Shown here piece after piece: positions 44,602-54,277 of a stretch of 64,000 bases of DNA (the first letter of the stretch is position 1; each line of letters opens with the position of its first letter). The stretch comes from Roseiarcus sp963813555 (lineage in GTDB: Bacteria; Pseudomonadota; Alphaproteobacteria; Rhizobiales; Beijerinckiaceae): the NCBI GenBank assembly GCA_963813555.1, contig CAWEZX010000002.1, positions 248,001 to 312,000 on the forward strand. Reading direction: 5' to 3'. The translations under genes were made by a program, and so were the position numbers. The notes under the pieces were generated by a model. It made no database searches. It was not told the origin of the DNA and saw only the letters and a program-made list of their open reading frames with translations.

Positions 44602-45730
44602 GCTGCGCGCCAGCGTCGGTCGCCTGCGGGACCGGTTTGCGAAACAGGTCGGTGCGCAGCGCCCGCGACGTCTCGCGATAGCCGAGGCGGCGCGCGGCCG
44701 TCTCGAACCGGCGCCCGATCATCCAGGCGTAGGGCCCCGAGCCCGCCATGCGCCGGCCCCACTGGGCCTCATAATCCTTGCCCTCGCGCATCGACTGCAT
44801 GAGCGACACCGCGCGCTTCAGCCGGTCGGGATAGTGGACTTGCAGCCATTCGCGGAACATGTCGCGCAACTCGCCCGGCAGGCGCAGCACGACATAGCTC
44901 CCCTCGCGGGCTCCCGCCGAATAGGCGCGAGTGAGGATCGTCTCGAGCTCCTCATCGTTGATCGCCGGGATGATGGGCGCGGCCATCACCCCCGCCGGCA
45001 CGCCGGCGTCGTTGAGCGCCTCGATCGCCTCGAGCCGCTTCTGCGGCGTCGGCGCACGCGGCTCCATCTGGCGGGCGAGCGTGCGTTCGAGCGTCGTCAC
45101 CGAGACGAAGACCTTGACCAGGCCGTCGCGCGCCATCGGCGCCAAGATATCGAGGTCGCGCAAAATGAGGTTCGATTTGGTGACGATGGAGAGCGGGTGG
45201 CGGGCGCGGCTCAAAGTCTCGATCAGCGACCGGGTGATGCGATATTGGCGCTCGATCGGCTGATAGGGGTCGGTGTTGGCGCCGAAGGCGATGGGCGCCG
45301 GCCGATATTTGGGCGCCGCCAGCTCCCGCTCCAGAAGCTCGGCGGCGTTTGCCTTGGCGAACAGGCGGGTTTCGAAATCGAGCCCGGCCGACAGCCCCAT
45401 ATAGGCGTGGGTCGGCCGGGCGTAGCAATAAAAGCAGCCATGCTCGCAGCCGCGATAGGGATTGATCGACCGGTCGAACGGAATGTCGGGCAACTCGTTG
45501 CGGGCGATGATGTTTTTGGGCTTCTCCCAAGTGACTTCGGTCGCCAGCGGTTCGGGCGCCTCGTCGCGCGTCCAGCCGTCGTCGAAATCCTCGCGCTTCT
45601 GAAGCTCGAAACGGCCGGTGGCGTTGGTCGCAGCGCCGCGCCCGCGCCTGAGTTCGGCGGGCAGAATGCGTTCGGCGATCGCCTCAGGGCGATGGCGCGG
45701 GTCGGCGGTGCGGATCTGGCTCGGGTTCAT
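44588..45730 (-). CDS. PA0069/Rv2578c-family radical SAM protein
   Basis: The 380-residue protein has the radical SAM motif Cys95-x3-Cys99-x2-Cys102 in YRGCEHGCFYCYARPTHAY. Family marks FDRSINPYRG, FGANTDPYQPIE and VFVSVTTLE are also present. This splB-like family is widespread but its reaction is unknown. It is intact. Confidence 0.9.
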   Translation of the reverse strand: MNPSQIRTADPRHRPEAIAERILPAELRRGRGAATNATGRFELQKREDFDDGWTRDEAPEPLATEVTWEKPKNIIARNELPDIPFDRSINPYRGCEHGCFYCYARPTHAYMGLSAGLDFETRLFAKANAAELLERELAAPKYRPAPIAFGANTDPYQPIERQYRITRSLIETLSRARHPLSIVTKSNLILRDLDILAPMARDGLVKVFVSVTTLERTLARQMEPRAPTPQKRLEAIEALNDAGVPAGVMAAPIIPAINDEELETILTRAYSAGAREGSYVVLRLPGELRDMFREWLQVHYPDRLKRAVSLMQSMREGKDYEAQWGRRMAGSGPYAWMIGRRFETAARRLGYRETSRALRTDLFRKPVPQATDAGAQLSLF

Positions 45731-45935
45731 GGTCGTGTTCCGTAACGTAAGAACTGGAACAAATCATGAACTAGAGATAGTCCCGGACCAGCGCAACGTC
45801 AAGGTCGTGCGCGTCTGGACCGCGCTTTGTCGGGCGCCGGCGACGCCTTCACCTGAGCGAGCCGGCGATCGGAGAGCGTCGCCGCAGGCGATCGGGCAGC
45901 GCGACGGCGGGGAGCGCGGTCGAGCGCGCCGGGGG

Positions 45936-46799
45936 TCAATTCGAGAACGTGTCGCAGGAATTGATGTCGCCGCTCTTCAGACCGGTTGTCAGCCATTTCT
46001 GTCGCTGGGCCGAGGAGCCGTGGGTGAAGCTGTCGGGCACCGCGTAACCTCGCGCCGCAGTCTGCAGCCGGTCGTCGCCGATCGCCTGCGCCGTCGCCAG
46101 CGCCTTCTCGATGTCGCCCGGCTGGAGGATCTTCCATTTGTCGTTCGCATGGTTGGCCCAGACGCCGGCGAGGCAATCGGCCTGCAGCTCGATCCGGACC
46201 GACAGCGCGTTGGCCTGCGTCTGGCTCACCCGCTGCTTCAGATTGTCGACCTTGTCGAGAATGCCGAGCAGGTCCTGCACGTGATGGCCGATCTCATGCG
46301 CCACCACGTAGGAATAGGCGAAATCGCCGCCGCCGCCATACTTGGCCTTCATGTCGCGGAAGAACGACGTGTCGAGGTACACTTTCTTGTCGATCGGACA
46401 GTAGAACGGCCCCATCGCCGCTTGCGCGCCGCCGCATCCCGATCGCGTCGCGCCGTCATAGATGACGAGCGTCGCCGGCTGGTATTGGACGCCGGTCTGC
46501 GCCGGCAGCACCTCCGACCACACCGCCTCGGTGCCGCCGACCACGCGGGCGAGAAACTTGCGCGTCGGGTCATTTGGGTCGACAGCGGTCGTTTGCGGCG
46601 CCGCGCTCTGCTGCCCGACGCCGATCATTTCGGCCCCGCTCATGAGCACCTGCGGGGAAATGCCGGTGAAATAGCTGATAGCGAAGATGACGACGATGGC
46701 GCCGATTCCCAGTCCGCCCTTTCCCACCATCCCGCCGCCCTGGCCGCGGCGATCCTCGATATTCGAGGATTCGGGCATGTTTTCGTAATCCATGACCAA
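45936..46799 (-). CDS. YpfJ-type neutral zinc metallopeptidase
   Basis: The 287-residue protein has a flexible N-terminus, one membrane helix (GLGIGAIVVIFAISYFTG) and a periplasmic domain. That domain carries FYCPIDKKVYLDTSFF, the zinc motif AYSYVVAHEIGHHVQ and the downstream ELQADCLAGVWA glutamate. Function of the family is not well established; single-pass anchoring in the inner membrane is likely. Confidence 0.92.
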   Translation of the reverse strand: MVMDYENMPESSNIEDRRGQGGGMVGKGGLGIGAIVVIFAISYFTGISPQVLMSGAEMIGVGQQSAAPQTTAVDPNDPTRKFLARVVGGTEAVWSEVLPAQTGVQYQPATLVIYDGATRSGCGGAQAAMGPFYCPIDKKVYLDTSFFRDMKAKYGGGGDFAYSYVVAHEIGHHVQDLLGILDKVDNLKQRVSQTQANALSVRIELQADCLAGVWANHANDKWKILQPGDIEKALATAQAIGDDRLQTAARGYAVPDSFTHGSSAQRQKWLTTGLKSGDINSCDTFSN

Positions 46800-46954
46800 A
46801 CTCCGAGCGGAGAACGCCGGTTAACGCCTTTTAACCATCTTATCAGACAAAGCGTTGCCGGAGTAGCGCCTCGACCCCCGGCGCGCCGCAAAGCCTTTCT
46901 TTAGGCCTTTGCCAGACAGTGTCTGGACTTTGGCTTCCGGAAGAAGGCTGCCGC

Positions 46955-47974
46955 ATGCCGCCGACTTATTCCTTCGTCGTGCCGATCTTCAACGAGGAGG
47001 TCGTCATCCCGATCCTCATCAAGCGGCTCGAGGCTCTGCTCGAGGCGCTCGACGCTGAGGGTGAGGTGATATTTGTCGACGACGGCTCCGAAGACACGAG
47101 CGCGATCGTTATCGAAGGTAAGGCGCGCGCGGACAAGCGCTATCGGCTGATCAAGCTGTCGCGCAATTTCGGCCACCAGATCGCAATCACGGTCGGGCTC
47201 GATCACGCGGCCGGCCGCGCGGTCATCGTGATGGACGCGGATCTGCAAGACCCGCCCGAAGTCGCGCTCAAGATGATCGCCAAATGGAAGGAAGGCTATG
47301 ACGTCGTCTCCGCCGAGCGCGCCTCGCGTCGTGGCGAAAGCCGCTTCAAGCGGGCGACGGCGGATCTCTTCTATCGCCTCATGGGGAGGCTCGGACACGT
47401 CTCGACGCCGCGCAACGCCGGCGACTTCCGCCTAGTCGATCGCAGAGCGCTCGATTGCTTTCTCGCCATGCCTGAGCGCGACCGGTTCGTGCGCGGCATG
47501 TTCGCCTGGATCGGGTTCCGCCAGGGAGCCGTGATCTTCGACCGCCCGCCGCGCGCCGCAGGGAAAAGCAAGTATTCGCTGCGCAAAATGATCGCGCTGG
47601 CCGCGAGTGGGCTCGTATCGTTCTCCGACGCGCCCCTTCGCCTCGCGCTCTGGGCGGGCGGCGCAGTGTCGGTGATCGCATTCGTCTATGGGCTGAGCGT
47701 GATCGGGCGATGGGCGTTCGGCGACCCGAATCTCGAGAGAGGCTGGAGTTCGACCATCGTGGTCATCGCCGCTCTCGGCGGCGCAAACATGCTGATGACC
47801 GGCGTCATCGGGCTCTATGTCGGGCGCATTTACGCCGAGGCAAAGGGCCGGCCGCTCTATATCGTCGACCGGGCCGTCGGCTTTGACGATGGGCCGGCGG
47901 CTGCTCGAGGGCCGGCGCGCGCTAGTGAATCTGCGTCACTGCGTCCTGACCGCGCGCCAACTCGATGGTCGTGA
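46955..47974 (+). CDS. GT2 glycosyltransferase, bactoprenol/DPM1-GtrB-like
   Basis: From the ATG at 46955 the 339-residue protein has TYSFVVPIFNEEVVIPIL, VIFVDDGSEDTSA, VIVMDADLQDPPE (DxD) and RNAGDFRLVDRRALDCF. Two C-terminal membrane helices (about residues 235-260 and 270-290) complete the GtrB/ArnC-like layout. It would attach a sugar to a polyprenyl phosphate for later transfer outside. Its end overlaps the converging LON-domain gene by 53 bases. Confidence 0.9.
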   Translation: MPPTYSFVVPIFNEEVVIPILIKRLEALLEALDAEGEVIFVDDGSEDTSAIVIEGKARADKRYRLIKLSRNFGHQIAITVGLDHAAGRAVIVMDADLQDPPEVALKMIAKWKEGYDVVSAERASRRGESRFKRATADLFYRLMGRLGHVSTPRNAGDFRLVDRRALDCFLAMPERDRFVRGMFAWIGFRQGAVIFDRPPRAAGKSKYSLRKMIALAASGLVSFSDAPLRLALWAGGAVSVIAFVYGLSVIGRWAFGDPNLERGWSSTIVVIAALGGANMLMTGVIGLYVGRIYAEAKGRPLYIVDRAVGFDDGPAAARGPARASESASLRPDRAPTRWS

Positions 47975-48590
47975 TTGCAACCAGCATCTCGGCGCGGGAT
48001 TTCAGATCCTTGGCCTCGAGCAGCGCCTGCTTTTCCCTTGGGCCGCACGGGCTCATCATCGACAGGCCGTTGACCAGCGCCTCGTTCGACGCCTTGCGGA
48101 TGTCACTCCACACCACCTTGATCTCGTTGACCTCGGCGAAGCGTTTCAAGGCCGCGATCAGGTCGTCGCGATCGACCGCCGCTTCGCCCGCGCCTTCGCG
48201 AAAATCCTCGGCGAACGGCGAATAATCGGGGACCGCGACACGGTACGGGCGGTCGCTCGGCGCTTCCGCCGTCAAGCGGAACCGCGCGATGCCCATCAGC
48301 GTCAAAAAACAGCGGCCGTCGCTGATCTCCGCATATTGAACGACCCGGCCGGCGCAGCCGAGCGGATAAAGTTCCGGCGCTGGATCGGACGTCTCGTCGT
48401 CCGACGCCGGTTGAATGACACCGATCAGCCGTTCGCCGGTCAGCGCATCGTCGAGCATCTCGAGATAGCGGGGCTCGAACACGGTGAGCTGGATCGGGCG
48501 GCGCGGCAGCAGAAGCGCGCCCGTCATCGGAAACAGTGGGATCGTCGCCGGCATTTCGGCCGGTCCGGCGAAAGTGCGGTTGAGCTTCAT
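47922..48590 (-). CDS. LON substrate-binding domain protein
   Basis: The 222-residue protein (ATG at 48590) has only the N-terminal domain of Lon: IPLFPMTGALLLPRRPIQLTVFEPRYLEMLDDAL and CAGRVVQYAEISDGRCFLTLMGIARFRL, with no ATPase or peptidase part. Such proteins stand next to the CnoX-like thioredoxin in many alphaproteobacteria, as here. Their role is unknown, perhaps a substrate adaptor. Confidence 0.92.
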   Translation of the reverse strand: MKLNRTFAGPAEMPATIPLFPMTGALLLPRRPIQLTVFEPRYLEMLDDALTGERLIGVIQPASDDETSDPAPELYPLGCAGRVVQYAEISDGRCFLTLMGIARFRLTAEAPSDRPYRVAVPDYSPFAEDFREGAGEAAVDRDDLIAALKRFAEVNEIKVVWSDIRKASNEALVNGLSMMSPCGPREKQALLEAKDLKSRAEMLVAITTIELARGQDAVTQIH

Positions 48591-48634
48591 GGCGCTCTTC
48601 TCATTCTTCGGTCGTCTTTTGCGGCGGCTCGCTG

Positions 48635-49546
48635 TCAAAACCAGATCGCCGACAGCTTGCGCCGCGCGGCCACCGATGCCGGGTCCATCAGACCCCAGGC
48701 CTCGAACAGCTGCAACAATTGTTTGCGCGCCGCCTCGTCGTTCCATTTGCGGTCGCGTCTAATGATTTCAAGCAGCTGGTCGGCCGCCTCGTCCCGATCG
48801 CCCTTCGCCGACAGGGCGACAGCAAGGTCGAAACGCGCTTGGGAGTCGTTCGGGTTGGCGGCGACGGCCTGCTCGAGCGGAGCCAGCTCGCCGACGGTCG
48901 AGGCTTGCTCGGCCAGGCGCAACGCCGCCCAAGCGGCGACGACCGCCGGGTCCTGCTCCTTGCCGGCCGGCGCGGCCGGCGCCGTGTCCAGCAAGGCTTT
49001 CGCTTCAGTGAGTTGTCCAGCGGCAACTTGTAGTTTGGCGAGACCGCCGATCGCTTTGGCGTCGCCCGGCTCCTCAGCCAAAATCTCGGAATAGATCGCC
49101 GCCGCCCCGGCCGCATCGCCTTTGGCGGCCGCTTCCTCCGCCTCCGCCAGCAGCGCCGCCGATCCGCCCTCGAGCGGCCCGATGAGCCGCTCGATGAAGC
49201 CACGGATCTGGCTTTCCGGCAGCGCGCCGACAAATCCGTCGACCGGCTGACCTTTGTCGAAGGCGATAACGGCGGGAATCGACTGGATGCCGAGCTGGCC
49301 CGCAATCTGGGGATGATCGTCGATATTCATCTTGACCAGGGTAACCTTGCCGCCCGAGTCGGCGACCGCCTTCTCCAGCGCCGGCGCAAGCTGCTTGCAG
49401 GGTCCGCACCACGGCGCCCAGAAATCGACCAGCACCGGTTGGCGCGTCGACGCCGTTAGCACGTCGGCGCGGAACGAGGCGGCCGTGACCTCCTTGACCG
49501 AACCTGTTTTCGTTTGAGGCGCAATCGCGCCGCTGACATTCGCCAT
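48635..49546 (-). CDS. cnoX: CnoX/YbbN-type thioredoxin co-chaperone
   Basis: The 303-residue protein has a thioredoxin domain with the active site WAPWCGPCK (Cys47, Cys50), then about 170 residues of TPR-like helices (ALLAEAEEAAAKGDAAGAAAIYSEILAEEPGDAKA). This is the CnoX layout. Alphaproteobacterial members keep the CGPC pair and act as redox chaperones that hand clients to GroEL and DnaK. Intact, with the LON-domain gene 44 bases downstream. Confidence 0.9.
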   Translation of the reverse strand: MANVSGAIAPQTKTGSVKEVTAASFRADVLTASTRQPVLVDFWAPWCGPCKQLAPALEKAVADSGGKVTLVKMNIDDHPQIAGQLGIQSIPAVIAFDKGQPVDGFVGALPESQIRGFIERLIGPLEGGSAALLAEAEEAAAKGDAAGAAAIYSEILAEEPGDAKAIGGLAKLQVAAGQLTEAKALLDTAPAAPAGKEQDPAVVAAWAALRLAEQASTVGELAPLEQAVAANPNDSQARFDLAVALSAKGDRDEAADQLLEIIRRDRKWNDEAARKQLLQLFEAWGLMDPASVAARRKLSAIWF

Positions 49547-49629
49547 GTCGCATCATCTCCAGCCCGGCGGACGGGCAGTGCCCCCGCGCGATCCCACTTT
49601 TGCCGCCCTAAATGGAGCCAATGGGCCTT

Positions 49630-50145
49630 TTATTCAACCGGCGGCCTATCCTGCCCAAGCGCCACGACCAGGGGCTCATGTCCGGTCGCGCGCAGGAATT
49701 TGATGAGATCGGCGCTCGCCAGCCCCGTGGTGCGCGTATTGACCAGCGGATGAAAATTGAGCCGCTCGTGGCGCATCATCGCCTCATCCAGCACCACGCG
49801 AACCTTGCCGGTTTTATCGTTGATTGCGCCGAAGGGCGTCACAGCTCCCGGCCGGACGCCCCATACCTCTTCCAGCAAATCGGCGGAGCCGAAGGAAACG
49901 CGCCCCTGGGCGCCGATCCTCTCGTGCACCCGCTTGAGGTCGATCACGGTCTCCTCGCCCAGGACGAGCAGAAAAAGGCGGCCTTTCTTGTCCTTGACGA
50001 AGAGATTCTTCGTGTGGCCCCCCGGGATATCGCCGCGCAACGCCTGCAAATCCTCAACCGTATGGAGGGGCGGATGATCGACAGTCTCGGCCTCGATCGA
50101 CAGAGACGAGAGATAGTCGAGCAGGTCGTACGGGGAGGCAGGCAT
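49630..50145 (-). CDS. Prolyl-tRNA editing protein ProX (YbaK/PrdX family)
   Basis: The product of about 171 residues (MPASPYDLLDYLSSLSI) has HPPLHTVEDLQALRGDIPGGHTKNLFVKDKKGRLFLLVL, the trans-editing motif of ProXp-ala enzymes, and FGAINDKTGKVRVVLDEAMM. It removes alanine wrongly attached to tRNA-Pro. A longer start at 50205 is open but adds low-complexity residues. Confidence 0.93.
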   Translation of the reverse strand: MPASPYDLLDYLSSLSIEAETVDHPPLHTVEDLQALRGDIPGGHTKNLFVKDKKGRLFLLVLGEETVIDLKRVHERIGAQGRVSFGSADLLEEVWGVRPGAVTPFGAINDKTGKVRVVLDEAMMRHERLNFHPLVNTRTTGLASADLIKFLRATGHEPLVVALGQDRPPVE

Positions 50146-50291
50146 CAGGAATGCAGGATGGAGGAGAATCCGCGAGTTGGTAGCCGCTTCCGGCGGCGGC
50201 GGCAACCGAAAGGGTCGCGCCCATCCGTGACGGCGCGGTTGCTTTCCTGCGCCAAAAATGCTCTGTTACTGCTCCATTTTGGAGTTCAATC

Positions 50292-50519
50292 TTGGACCTT
50301 TCGATCAAAAGCGTGCCAGAGGACCAGGTGAGGCGACTGCGCGAACGCGCCAAAGCCAACCATCGGTCGCTGCAGGGCGAATTGAGGGCGTTGATCGACG
50401 AGGCGACGGGGACGCCGCGCCGGCTTGGAATTGACGAAATCGTCGCCAGAGTGAGGGGCCTTAATCTCACGCGGCGGGACGAAGCGGCGCGGCTCATCCG
50501 CGAAGACCGTGACCGATAA
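50292..50519 (+). CDS. FitA/VapB-type ribbon-helix-helix antitoxin
   Basis: The 75-residue protein starts at a TTG with GGAG upstream. SIKSVPEDQVRRLRERAKANHRSLQGELRALIDEA is a classic FitA ribbon-helix-helix. The C-terminus would wrap the toxin. It overlaps the PIN-domain gene by 11 bases. Confidence 0.9.
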   Translation: MDLSIKSVPEDQVRRLRERAKANHRSLQGELRALIDEATGTPRRLGIDEIVARVRGLNLTRRDEAARLIREDRDR

Positions 50520-50895
50520 GGTCGTCGACGCGTCCGCAATTCTCGCTTTGCTGTTCAATGAACTGAAGCGCGAAGAAATCGTCCCCCGGCTGCGCGAGGC
50601 GACCCTCCGCGCCCCAAGCCTCATTGGATTCGAAGTCGCGAACGCCTGCTTAAAGAAAATTCGCGCCGCGCCCGCCGAGCGAGAGGCGCTGATTGAAGCC
50701 TTTTCCTTGCTCGATGCGCTCTCGATCTCGCTCGAGACAGTAAACCTCGACGCCGCCATCGTTCTGGCCGAGCGAATGAAGCTGTCGCTCTACGACGCAA
50801 GCTACCTTTGGCTAGCCCACGCGCTCGGCGCTGAGCTTGTCACGCTTGACGACCGGCTCGCTCGCGCAGACGAAAATATGCGCCGCCCCAAATAG
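50509..50895 (+). CDS. vapC: PIN-domain toxin (VapC/FitB type)
   Basis: The 128-residue protein has Asp7 in KVVDASAILALLF, the Glu of IGFEVANAC, LYDASYLWLAHALG and VTLDDRLA, giving the acidic residues of a PIN ribonuclease. It forms a toxin-antitoxin pair with the overlapping antitoxin. A second, broken pair lies directly behind on the other strand. Confidence 0.92.
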   Translation: MTDKVVDASAILALLFNELKREEIVPRLREATLRAPSLIGFEVANACLKKIRAAPAEREALIEAFSLLDALSISLETVNLDAAIVLAERMKLSLYDASYLWLAHALGAELVTLDDRLARADENMRRPK

Positions 50896-50901
50896 CGAAG
50901 C

Positions 50902-50991
50902 TCAGGTCTGCACGTACAAGCGCGAACCTCGCCTGTGAAAGCATCCGAGGTCGTTCAATCGATCACGGACCGGCTTGCCGAAATCCTTCAC
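50902..50991 (-). pseudogene. Truncated HicA-like toxin
   Basis: A GTG at 50989-50991 overlapping the stop of the hicB-like frame opens a 29-codon frame reading VKDFGKPVRDRLNDLGCFHRRG. This matches only the first helix and beta strand of HicA; the RNA-cleaving His region is lost. A remnant. Confidence 0.55.
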
Positions 50992-51209
50992 GCGGCGACG
51001 CGAGCACGGACGGAGGCGTGCGCGATGATCTCGATGTGGACTTCCCTAGCTCCGCCGCCTTCGAGGAGGTCGGCGGCGGTGTCCGCAACGTTGCGGCGGA
51101 ACGCCTCGAACGTGTCCCCCTCCACGTGTAGCCCTTCGATATCCGAACTTTCGACATACCAGACGCTGGCACTTTCATCGAAAGTGGCTTTGACGACAGC
51201 AACGTGGAT
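50988..51209 (-). pseudogene. HicB/DUF1902-like antitoxin frame without a normal start
   Basis: The minus strand encodes IHVAVVKATFDESASVWYVE, then SSDIEGLHVEGDTFEAFR and, at the end, VHIEIIAHASVRARVAA, which fits DUF1902/HicB-type antitoxins over the full 73 residues or so. The codon at the expected start is ATC preceded by CTA, with GAGAGGA at ribosome-site distance. The start codon thus seems to be lost or read wrongly. It is followed by the truncated hicA. Confidence 0.6.
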
Positions 51210-51477
51210 TAGCGGTCCTCTCTTGGCCCTATATCACGTCCGATCGAGCCGGGCATTTGAAGCGCCTGAATTGCACTCAGGAAGCGGAAGGCGAGGGAGC
51301 GCTCGGGCGGTGCTACAGAATTTGCTGGCGCTGCGGCGCGAAATCTGTATAAGCGCGCGGTCCGTGACAGCTACGTCGCGGGATCCGCGTCGCGACCGAC
51401 CTGGACGACATCCCGGTTCGGCCGCTCCTGGACGACGAGGCTGGCTTAGGCCTGCCGCAGATTTAAGGACAATTCCG

Positions 51478-51747
51478 ATGTCGATTACGGCCGAGCGCAA
51501 GACCGCGCTCATCAACCAATATGGTTTGAAAGTCGGCGACACCGGGTCACCTGAAGTTCAGGTTGCGATTCTCACCGAGCGCATCGCCAACCTGACCGGT
51601 CACTTCAAGACCCACGTCAAGGACAACCACTCCCGCCGCGGCCTCCTCAAGATGGTGTCGCAGCGGCGGACGCTTCTCGACTATGTCAAGAAGCAGGACG
51701 AGGGGCGCTACAAGTCCCTCATCGAGCGTCTGGGCATCCGCCGCTGA
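51478..51747 (+). CDS. rpsO: 30S ribosomal protein S15
   Basis: The 89-residue protein reads SITAERKTALINQYGLKVGDTGSPEVQVAILTERI, then HVKDNHSRRGLLKMVSQRRTLLDYVKKQD, the full S15 sequence pattern. AAGGA precedes the ATG. It is followed by pnp in the same direction, the standard order. Confidence 0.98.
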   Translation: MSITAERKTALINQYGLKVGDTGSPEVQVAILTERIANLTGHFKTHVKDNHSRRGLLKMVSQRRTLLDYVKKQDEGRYKSLIERLGIRR

Positions 51748-51767
51748 AGGCGAGCCCCACGCGAACA

Positions 51768-51789
51768 GGGCGCCTGAATAGACGCGCCC
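51768..51789 (+). terminator. Weak hairpin after rpsO
   Basis: GGGCGC and GCGCCC pair across a 10-base loop, followed by TTCAAA. It could be an attenuator or an RNA processing site between rpsO and pnp. Confidence 0.35.
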
Positions 51790-51969
51790 TTCAAACCGGG
51801 CGGCGGCGCGGCCGGCGCCCTCACCCAATGCGAGAGCCTCGCGTCATGGCAGGATCGCAAGGGGCTGGCGTTCGTCCAGCCTCTCGCCGTCTTGCCGATG
51901 ACGAGCCCGACAGGCGGGCGGCATGGGCCGCAGGCTTTCGCATCCTCAACTCATGCAGGATGAAGACAA

Positions 51970-54115
51970 ATGTTTGACACACAACGCGAAGAACTCAACT
52001 GGTGTGGGCGCAAGCTCACGCTCGAGACCGGCCGCCTGGCCCGCCAGGCCGACGGGGCGGTATTCGCCACCTGGGGCGAAACCACGGTTCTTGCGACCGT
52101 CGTCGCCGCGAAGGAGCCAAAGCCCGGCCAGGACTTTTTTCCCCTGACCGTCCACTACCAGGAGAAGGCGTTTGCAGCCGGACGAATTCCCGGCGGCTAT
52201 CTCAAGCGCGAAGGGCGTCCTTCGGACCGGGAAACCCTGACCTCGCGCCTGATCGACCGGCCGATCCGACCGCTGTTTCCCGAGGACTTCCGTTGCGACA
52301 CGCAGGTCATCGCCACGGTCTTCTCCTACGACCTCGAAAGCGACTCGGACATTCTGGCGATGGTCGCTTCTTCGGCCGCGCTCACCCTTTCCGGCGTGCC
52401 GTTCATGGGCCCGATCGGCGCGGCGCGGGTCGGCCTTATCAAGGGCGAGATTCGGGTCAATCCGACAGTCGAGGAGATGAAGAATTCGACCCTCGATCTG
52501 GTTGTCGCTGGCACGGCGGACGCGGTGCTGATGGTCGAGTCGGAGGCCCGGGAGCTCTCCGAGGAGACGATGCTGAAGGCGGTGATGGCCGGCCACGCCG
52601 GATTCCAGCCGGTCGTTCAAGCGATCATCCGGCTTGCCGAAAAGGCCGCCAAGGAGCCGCGCGAACTCGGAACGCAAGATCGCTCGGGGGTCGAAAAGGC
52701 CGTGTTGGAAGTGGGCGAGGCCGATCTTCGCGCAGCCTATTCGCTGACCCAGAAGCAGGAGCGTTACGCCGCCGTCGACGCGGCCAAGGCGAAGGTGTTT
52801 GCCGCACTCGCGCCCGAGGGCGCCGAAGCGAAGTTTCCCCCGGCGGAGATTGCGGAGGCTTTCCATAACGCCCAGGCCAAAGTCGTGCGCTGGAATATTC
52901 TTGACCACAAGCGCCGCATCGACGGGCGCGATCTGACCACGGTGCGCCCGATTCTGGCTGAGGTTGGGGTGCTCCCCCGGACCCATGGCTCCTCGCTGTT
53001 CACGCGGGGAGAAACGCAGGCGATGGTCGTCGCCACGCTCGGCACGGGCGAGGACGAGCAATATGTCAATTCGCTGGATGGGACCTACAAGGAGCGGTTC
53101 CTGCTCCACTACAACTTCCCTCCCTATTCGGTCGGTGAGACCGGCCGCATGGGCACACCCGGCCGGCGCGAGATCGGCCACGGCAAGCTTGCCTGGCGCG
53201 CCATTCGCCCGATGCTGCCGACCCCGGCCGAATTCCCCTACACCATCCGCGTCGTCTCCGAGATCACCGAGTTCGAACGGTTCATCGTCCATGGCGACGG
53301 TGTGCGGATCGTCGCTGGCGCTGATGGATGCGGGGGTGCCGCTGAAGCGGCCGACCGCAGGCATCGCGATGGGTCTCATTCTCGAGGGCTCGCGTTTCGC
53401 CGTTCTGAGCGACATTCTGGGCGACGAGGATCATCTCGGCGACATGGACTTCAAGGTCGCGGGCACCAGCGAAGGGGTCACTTCGCTGCAGATGGACATC
53501 AAGATCGCCGGCATCACCGAGGAAATCATGCGTCAGGCGCTGGATCAGGCGCGTGACGGGCGCATGCATATCCTGGGCGAGATGAGCAAGGCCCTCACCG
53601 GGGCGCGGGCGGAGCTTGGGGAATTCGCGCCGCGCATCGAGACCATGAAGATCCCCACCGACAAGATTCGAGAGGTGATTGGCTCGGGCGGCAAGGTTAT
53701 CCGCGAGATTGTCGAAAAGACCGGCGCCAAGATCAACATCGAGGATGACGGAACGGTGAAAATCGCCTCCAGCGACGGCGCGAAGATCAAGGCGGCGGTC
53801 AACTGGATCAAGTCGATCGCCTCAGAGCCGGAAGTCGGCCAGATTTACGACGGCACTGTGGTCAAGACGGTCGAATTCGGCGCCTTCGTCAATTTCTTCG
53901 GCTCGAAGGACGGCCTGGTTCACATTTCTCAGCTCGCGAAGACGCGGGTCAACAAAACGACCGACGTGGTCAAGGAAGGCGACCGGGTCAAGGTCAAAGT
54001 CACGGGCTACGATGATCGCGGCAAGGTCAAGCTGTCGATGCGCGTTGTCGATCAACAAACCGGCGCCGATCTCGAAAAGGCGGCAGCGGCGGAACCAGCG
54101 CCAACGGCCGACTAG
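51970..54115 (+). CDS. pnp: Polyribonucleotide nucleotidyltransferase PNPase (frame interrupted at a GANTC site)
   Basis: The first frame carries the first RNase PH domain and most of the second up to VVSEITE. Then it shifts at 53269-53274 (GAGTTC). Deleting one T gives ESNGSSSMATVCGSSLALMDAG, the conserved PNPase catalytic stretch, and continues to 54115. The C-terminal part has the KH domain (VIGSGGKVIREIVEKTGAKINIEDDG) and the S1 domain (GQIYDGTVVKTVEFGAFVNFF). The corrected length of 714 residues is standard. PNPase is a core RNA-decay enzyme, so an in-vivo frameshift is unlikely. Confidence 0.93.
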
Positions 54116-54277
54116 CCACATCCAGTCTAAGGACTATATGCAAAGGCGGCGCTTCCACGCGCCGCCAAGGGCGCCACATTCTGGCGCCGCTCATTTCCGA
54201 GCCGTAACGGCTTGTTAACGGCTCGGAAAGGCCGAGTGCGCTATGGAGTTTGCGCCTCAGTACATGGACTGAACTTC

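Noticed and set aside
44465..46904. Two long plus-strand open frames over the radical SAM and zinc peptidase genes
   Set aside because: Both lie antisense to well-supported genes and lack domain signals.
47817..49094. 425-codon plus-strand open frame over the LON-domain and thioredoxin genes
   Set aside because: It is a shadow of two strongly supported minus-strand genes.
51322..51353. Sigma-70-like promoter for rpsO (TTGCTG with CTGTAT or TATAAG)
   Set aside because: The boxes match only weakly, and the better -10 box gives a 20-base spacer, so it is not supported enough to list.
53269..53274. Programmed frameshifting in pnp
   Set aside because: No slippery sequence or stimulator is visible, PNPase is not known to need it, and five other genes show the same T insertion at GANTC.
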